From NCBI GenBank assembly GCA_947463065.1, contig CANHSF010000007.1, positions 1-36,607 on the forward strand: a stretch of DNA of 36,607 nucleotides. The letters are read 5' to 3'. This DNA comes from Flavobacteriales bacterium (lineage in GTDB: Bacteria; Bacteroidota; Bacteroidia; Flavobacteriales_D; Sanyastnellaceae). The notes below the pieces were generated by a model, which searched no databases, was not told the origin of the DNA, and saw only the letters and a list, made by a program, of their open reading frames with translations. A program made the position numbers and the translations under genes. How positions within the stretch are numbered: position 1 is the first letter of the stretch; each line of letters starts with the position of its first letter. Positions 34,366 to 36,607 of the stretch are shown here, in pieces.

Positions 34366-35610
34366 TTATGCCCAGCTCGCAATTTTCTCTGCTTTGTAGG
34401 CGCCAGCTTCCAATTTTTCGCGCACTTTGACGAAACATTCGATGGTGTAATCCACGTCTTTTTCGCTGTGCACCACGGTTGGAATCAAACGCAACATGAT
34501 CACATCTTTGGGCACTACGGGGTACACTACGATGCTGCAGAACAAACCGTAGGTCTCGCGCAATTCCAAGGTCACATTGGTCGCTTCGCCCAACGAACCT
34601 TTGAGGAAAACGGGAGTCACAACCGAGTTGGTATGACCGATATCGAAACCGGCTTGGGTCAAACCGTTTTGCAAACGCTTGGCGATATACCACAAACGTT
34701 CTTGCAATTCGGGTTGTGTGCGCAACATTTCCAAACGCTTCAATGCACCGATCACGATGGGCATCGGAAGAGCTTTGGCGAAGGTTTGCGAGCGCATGTT
34801 GTAGCGCAAATATTCGATCACATGTTCGTCGGAAGCTACGAAAGCACCAACGGTGGCCATGGCTTTGGCGAAGGTACCGAAATACACATCGATGTCCTTT
34901 TGAACACCTTGGGCATCGCCCGCACCGCGACCGTTTTCACCGATGCTACCGAAGCCGTGTGCATCGTCGACAAACAAGCGGAAGCCGTATTCTTTTTTGT
35001 AGGAGACAATTTCTTTCAATTTGCCTTGGTCGCCTGCCATACCGAATACCCCTTCGGTCAACACCAAAATACCGCCACCCGTTTGATCGGTGATGGCCTT
35101 GGCGTGTTTGAGTTGTTTTTCGAAGCTGGCCATATCGTTGTGTTGGAAAACAAAACGTTTGCCGTGGTGCAGGCGCACACCGTCGACCATGCAGGCGTGG
35201 CATTCGCTGTCGTAGACGATCACATCGTGACGACCCACTAGCGCTTCGATGGCGCTTTGGCAACCTTGATAACCGTAGTTCAACAAGAACGCATCGTCTT
35301 TTTGCATGAACGAGGCCAATTCTTGTTCGAGTTGTTCGTGGTACTTGGTTTGACCGCTCATCATACGCGCACCCATAGGATACGCCATACCCCATGCAGC
35401 AGCAGCTTCAGCGTCTACCTTGCGGATATCGGGGTGATTGGCCAAACCAATGTAATTGTTGAGACTCCAAACCAAAACAGGTTTGCCACGGAAAGTCATA
35501 TGCGGGCCCAATTCACCTTCCAATTTTGGAAAAGTAAAATAACCGTGAGATTCTTTAGAATGTTGGCCAAGCGGTCCGCGATTCTGTTTGATGCGTTCAA
35601 AAATATCCAA
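34366..35610 (-). CDS. Alpha-oxoamine synthase (serine palmitoyltransferase/cysteate acyltransferase-like)
   Basis: The 414-aa PLP enzyme belongs to the KBL/BioF/SPT/HemA fold. Visible are SLNNYIGLANHPDI, GARMMSGQTKYHEQLE, FVDDAHGFGSIGENGRG (PLP-binding Asp-His) and the Schiff-base lysine K249 in GTFAKAMATVGAFVAS. These enzymes condense an amino acid with an acyl thioester. The GxxYxLxxxxELE-like Bacteroidota members are mostly serine palmitoyltransferase-like, making the sphingoid base of sphingolipids, or cysteate-fatty acyltransferases that start capnine-type sulfonolipids. Glycine C-acetyltransferase remains an alternative. The sequence alone does not decide between them. It has its own strong -7 box and is divergent from bamD. 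Confidence 0.88.
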   Translation of the reverse strand: MDIFERIKQNRGPLGQHSKESHGYFTFPKLEGELGPHMTFRGKPVLVWSLNNYIGLANHPDIRKVDAEAAAAWGMAYPMGARMMSGQTKYHEQLEQELASFMQKDDAFLLNYGYQGCQSAIEALVGRHDVIVYDSECHACMVDGVRLHHGKRFVFQHNDMASFEKQLKHAKAITDQTGGGILVLTEGVFGMAGDQGKLKEIVSYKKEYGFRLFVDDAHGFGSIGENGRGAGDAQGVQKDIDVYFGTFAKAMATVGAFVASDEHVIEYLRYNMRSQTFAKALPMPIVIGALKRLEMLRTQPELQERLWYIAKRLQNGLTQAGFDIGHTNSVVTPVFLKGSLGEATNVTLELRETYGLFCSIVVYPVVPKDVIMLRLIPTVVHSEKDVDYTIECFVKVREKLEAGAYKAEKIASWA

Positions 35611-35643
35611 GGGATCTGTACTTTTAAGTTATACGAATGGAGG

Positions 35644-35651
35644 CAAAGATA
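35644..35651 (-). promoter_or_regulatory. -7 box (TATCTTTG) of the oxoamine synthase gene
   Basis: The minus strand reads TATCTTTG, an exact TAnnTTTG match. It predicts a transcript start near 35639 and a leader of about 29 nt to the ATG at 35610. Confidence 0.6.
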
Positions 35652-35831
35652 CAAAAATCCCTATTAAAATGTGGTCTAAACCACCGAGTTATCAGCCATG
35701 CATATTGGATATTGGGAGTTTACACGCATAGGAAAATTCTTCGATTTCAAGAGTCCATTGTAGTAAACCGTGACAGCTGTGCGTCATCTATTGGGACGAA
35801 GGCGGGTCATCTACCAAAGGATTTTCTTTTG

Positions 35832-35839
35832 TACCTTCG
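35832..35839 (+). promoter_or_regulatory. Possible -7 box (TACCTTCG) of bamD
   Basis: TACCTTCG, one mismatch from TAnnTTTG, lies 21 nt before the TTG candidate start at 35861 and 66 nt before the ATG at 35906. Confidence 0.4.
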
Positions 35840-35860
35840 CACCTTTATTGATTTTTTAGT

Positions 35861-36607
35861 TTGAACGCAATTATCCGACGAAACATATCCTTTTCCGGCC
35901 TTTACATGGTCGCTGCTTTGCTTTTTGTGGCAGCCCTATTCCATTCATGCAGTGAATACAGCAAAATTCTGAAAAGCACCAATATCGAAGAAAAGTACAA
36001 TTATGCTGTCAAAGCATACAACAATCAAGAATACTACAAAGCACTGCCAATACTCGAAGAGCTGATCGGAGTAACACGGGGTACGGGCCGCGCAGAAGAT
36101 GTATTTTACTATTACGCCAAAACCCACTTGGCCGTGGAGGACTTTTATTTGGCCAACTACTACTTCAAAAGCTTCACCAAGACCTTTAGTCTGAGTCCCC
36201 GAGCAGAAGAATGCCAATTCCTGGCGGCCTATTGTTCCCAAAAAGTAAGTCCAGAAAGCTCGCTGGACCAAACCGACACCCGCAACGCCATTGACGAGTA
36301 CCAACTCTTCTTGGACAAGTACCCCACCAGCAGCCTCCGAGATTCGGCGAATAAAATGATCCTAAACCTAAACAAAAAACTGGAAATCAAAGACGTAGAT
36401 ATTTGCAGGCAGTATGTCAAAACCCGACAGTACCAAGCGGCTGTATCGCGCATCGATCGATTTTTGCAGGAATATCCCATGAGTTCATACCGTGAGGAAC
36501 TGCTTTTTATGAGCGTGGAGAGCCATTATGAATTCGCCAAAGGCAGTATCGACAAGAAGAAGATTGAGCGTTTTCGCACAACTATCGAAACTTATATTAC
36601 ATTTGCA
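35861..36607 (+). CDS. bamD: Outer membrane assembly lipoprotein BamD (3' end cut by window)
   Basis: My translation shows 249 codons without a stop, open at the window edge; the track omits it. The protein is a BamD/YfiO lipoprotein with TPR-like helices: YNYAVKAYNNQEYYKALPIL, AEDVFYYYAKTHLAVEDFYL, YYFKSFTKTFSLSPRAEECQ, DEYQLFLDKYPTSSL and YQAAVSRIDRFLQEYPMSSY. Relatives help the BAM complex fold outer-membrane proteins on the periplasmic face. The signal ends at a lipobox LFHSC. The start is uncertain: TTG 35861 gives an n-region with two Arg, as expected for a signal peptide (NAIIRRNISFSGLYM...), while ATG 35906 leaves an uncharged n-region. I prefer TTG. Family length is about 260-290 aa, so only a short C-terminal part is missing. 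Confidence 0.9.
   Translation, partial: MNAIIRRNISFSGLYMVAALLFVAALFHSCSEYSKILKSTNIEEKYNYAVKAYNNQEYYKALPILEELIGVTRGTGRAEDVFYYYAKTHLAVEDFYLANYYFKSFTKTFSLSPRAEECQFLAAYCSQKVSPESSLDQTDTRNAIDEYQLFLDKYPTSSLRDSANKMILNLNKKLEIKDVDICRQYVKTRQYQAAVSRIDRFLQEYPMSSYREELLFMSVESHYEFAKGSIDKKKIERFRTTIETYITFA

Noticed and set aside
34189-35241. 350-aa + strand ORF
   Set aside because: It lies across the end of the phosphodiesterase gene, a terminator and the antisense of the oxoamine synthase. It is rich in His/Phe, as shadows in this genome are.

Overview
The window comes from a member of the Bacteroidota, most likely the Flavobacteriales. Evidence: two large secreted proteins end in type IX secretion (T9SS) type A sorting domains; lpxC is fused to fabZ; an alanine/lysine-rich histone H1-like protein is present; starts lack Shine-Dalgarno sequences; and TAnnTTTG-type -7 boxes recur, several of them only 4-7 nt before a start codon. 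I found no rRNA, tRNA, CRISPR array, transposase or phage gene. Long antisense ORFs are common here and are shadows produced by codon bias.

Layout. 1-1125 (-): MacB/FtsX-type ABC permease, cut by the window edge. 1309-3576 (+): mitochondrial-type aconitase. 3665-7138 (-): secreted PNGase F-like protein with an inserted LamG-like domain and a T9SS tail. 7290-7952 (+): outer-membrane beta-barrel-like protein, convergent with a small operon (7938-8821, -) of a DUF2752 protein and a lipoprotein/YqaE-like hybrid. 9133-11980 (+): lpxC/fabZ, lpxA and an ABC ATPase, tightly packed. 12068-16441 (+): four-gene polysaccharide cassette (Gfo/Idh/MocA sugar dehydrogenase, Wzx-like flippase, GT4 glycosyltransferase, FemAB/GNAT-like acyltransferase). 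16525-21948 (-): an 1807-aa T9SS substrate made of 15 tandem CBM48-like domains, each with four conserved cysteines. 22030-24153 (-): family 5 solute-binding lipoprotein and a YwqK/MORN-like secreted protein. 24386-25465 (+): endonuclease/exonuclease/phosphatase-family lipoprotein. 25743-26033 (-): H1-like protein. 26269-27162 (-): DUF2279 protein. 27256-31866 (+): two consecutive hybrid histidine kinases. 31942-34295 (+): TlpA-like thioredoxin lipoprotein overlapping a glycerophosphodiester phosphodiesterase. 34366-35610 (-): alpha-oxoamine synthase (serine palmitoyltransferase-like). 35861-36607 (+): BamD, cut by the edge.

Much of the window serves the cell envelope: lipid A synthesis (lpxC/fabZ, lpxA), surface polysaccharide, possible sphingo- or sulfonolipid synthesis, outer-membrane protein assembly (BamD), lipoproteins and T9SS surface proteins. 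Three of the convergent gene pairs are separated by compact bidirectional hairpin terminators. The most unusual object is the 15-repeat CBM48-like/Cys protein, which has no recognisable catalytic domain and looks like a multivalent glycan-binding surface fibre. That function is inferred from motifs only.
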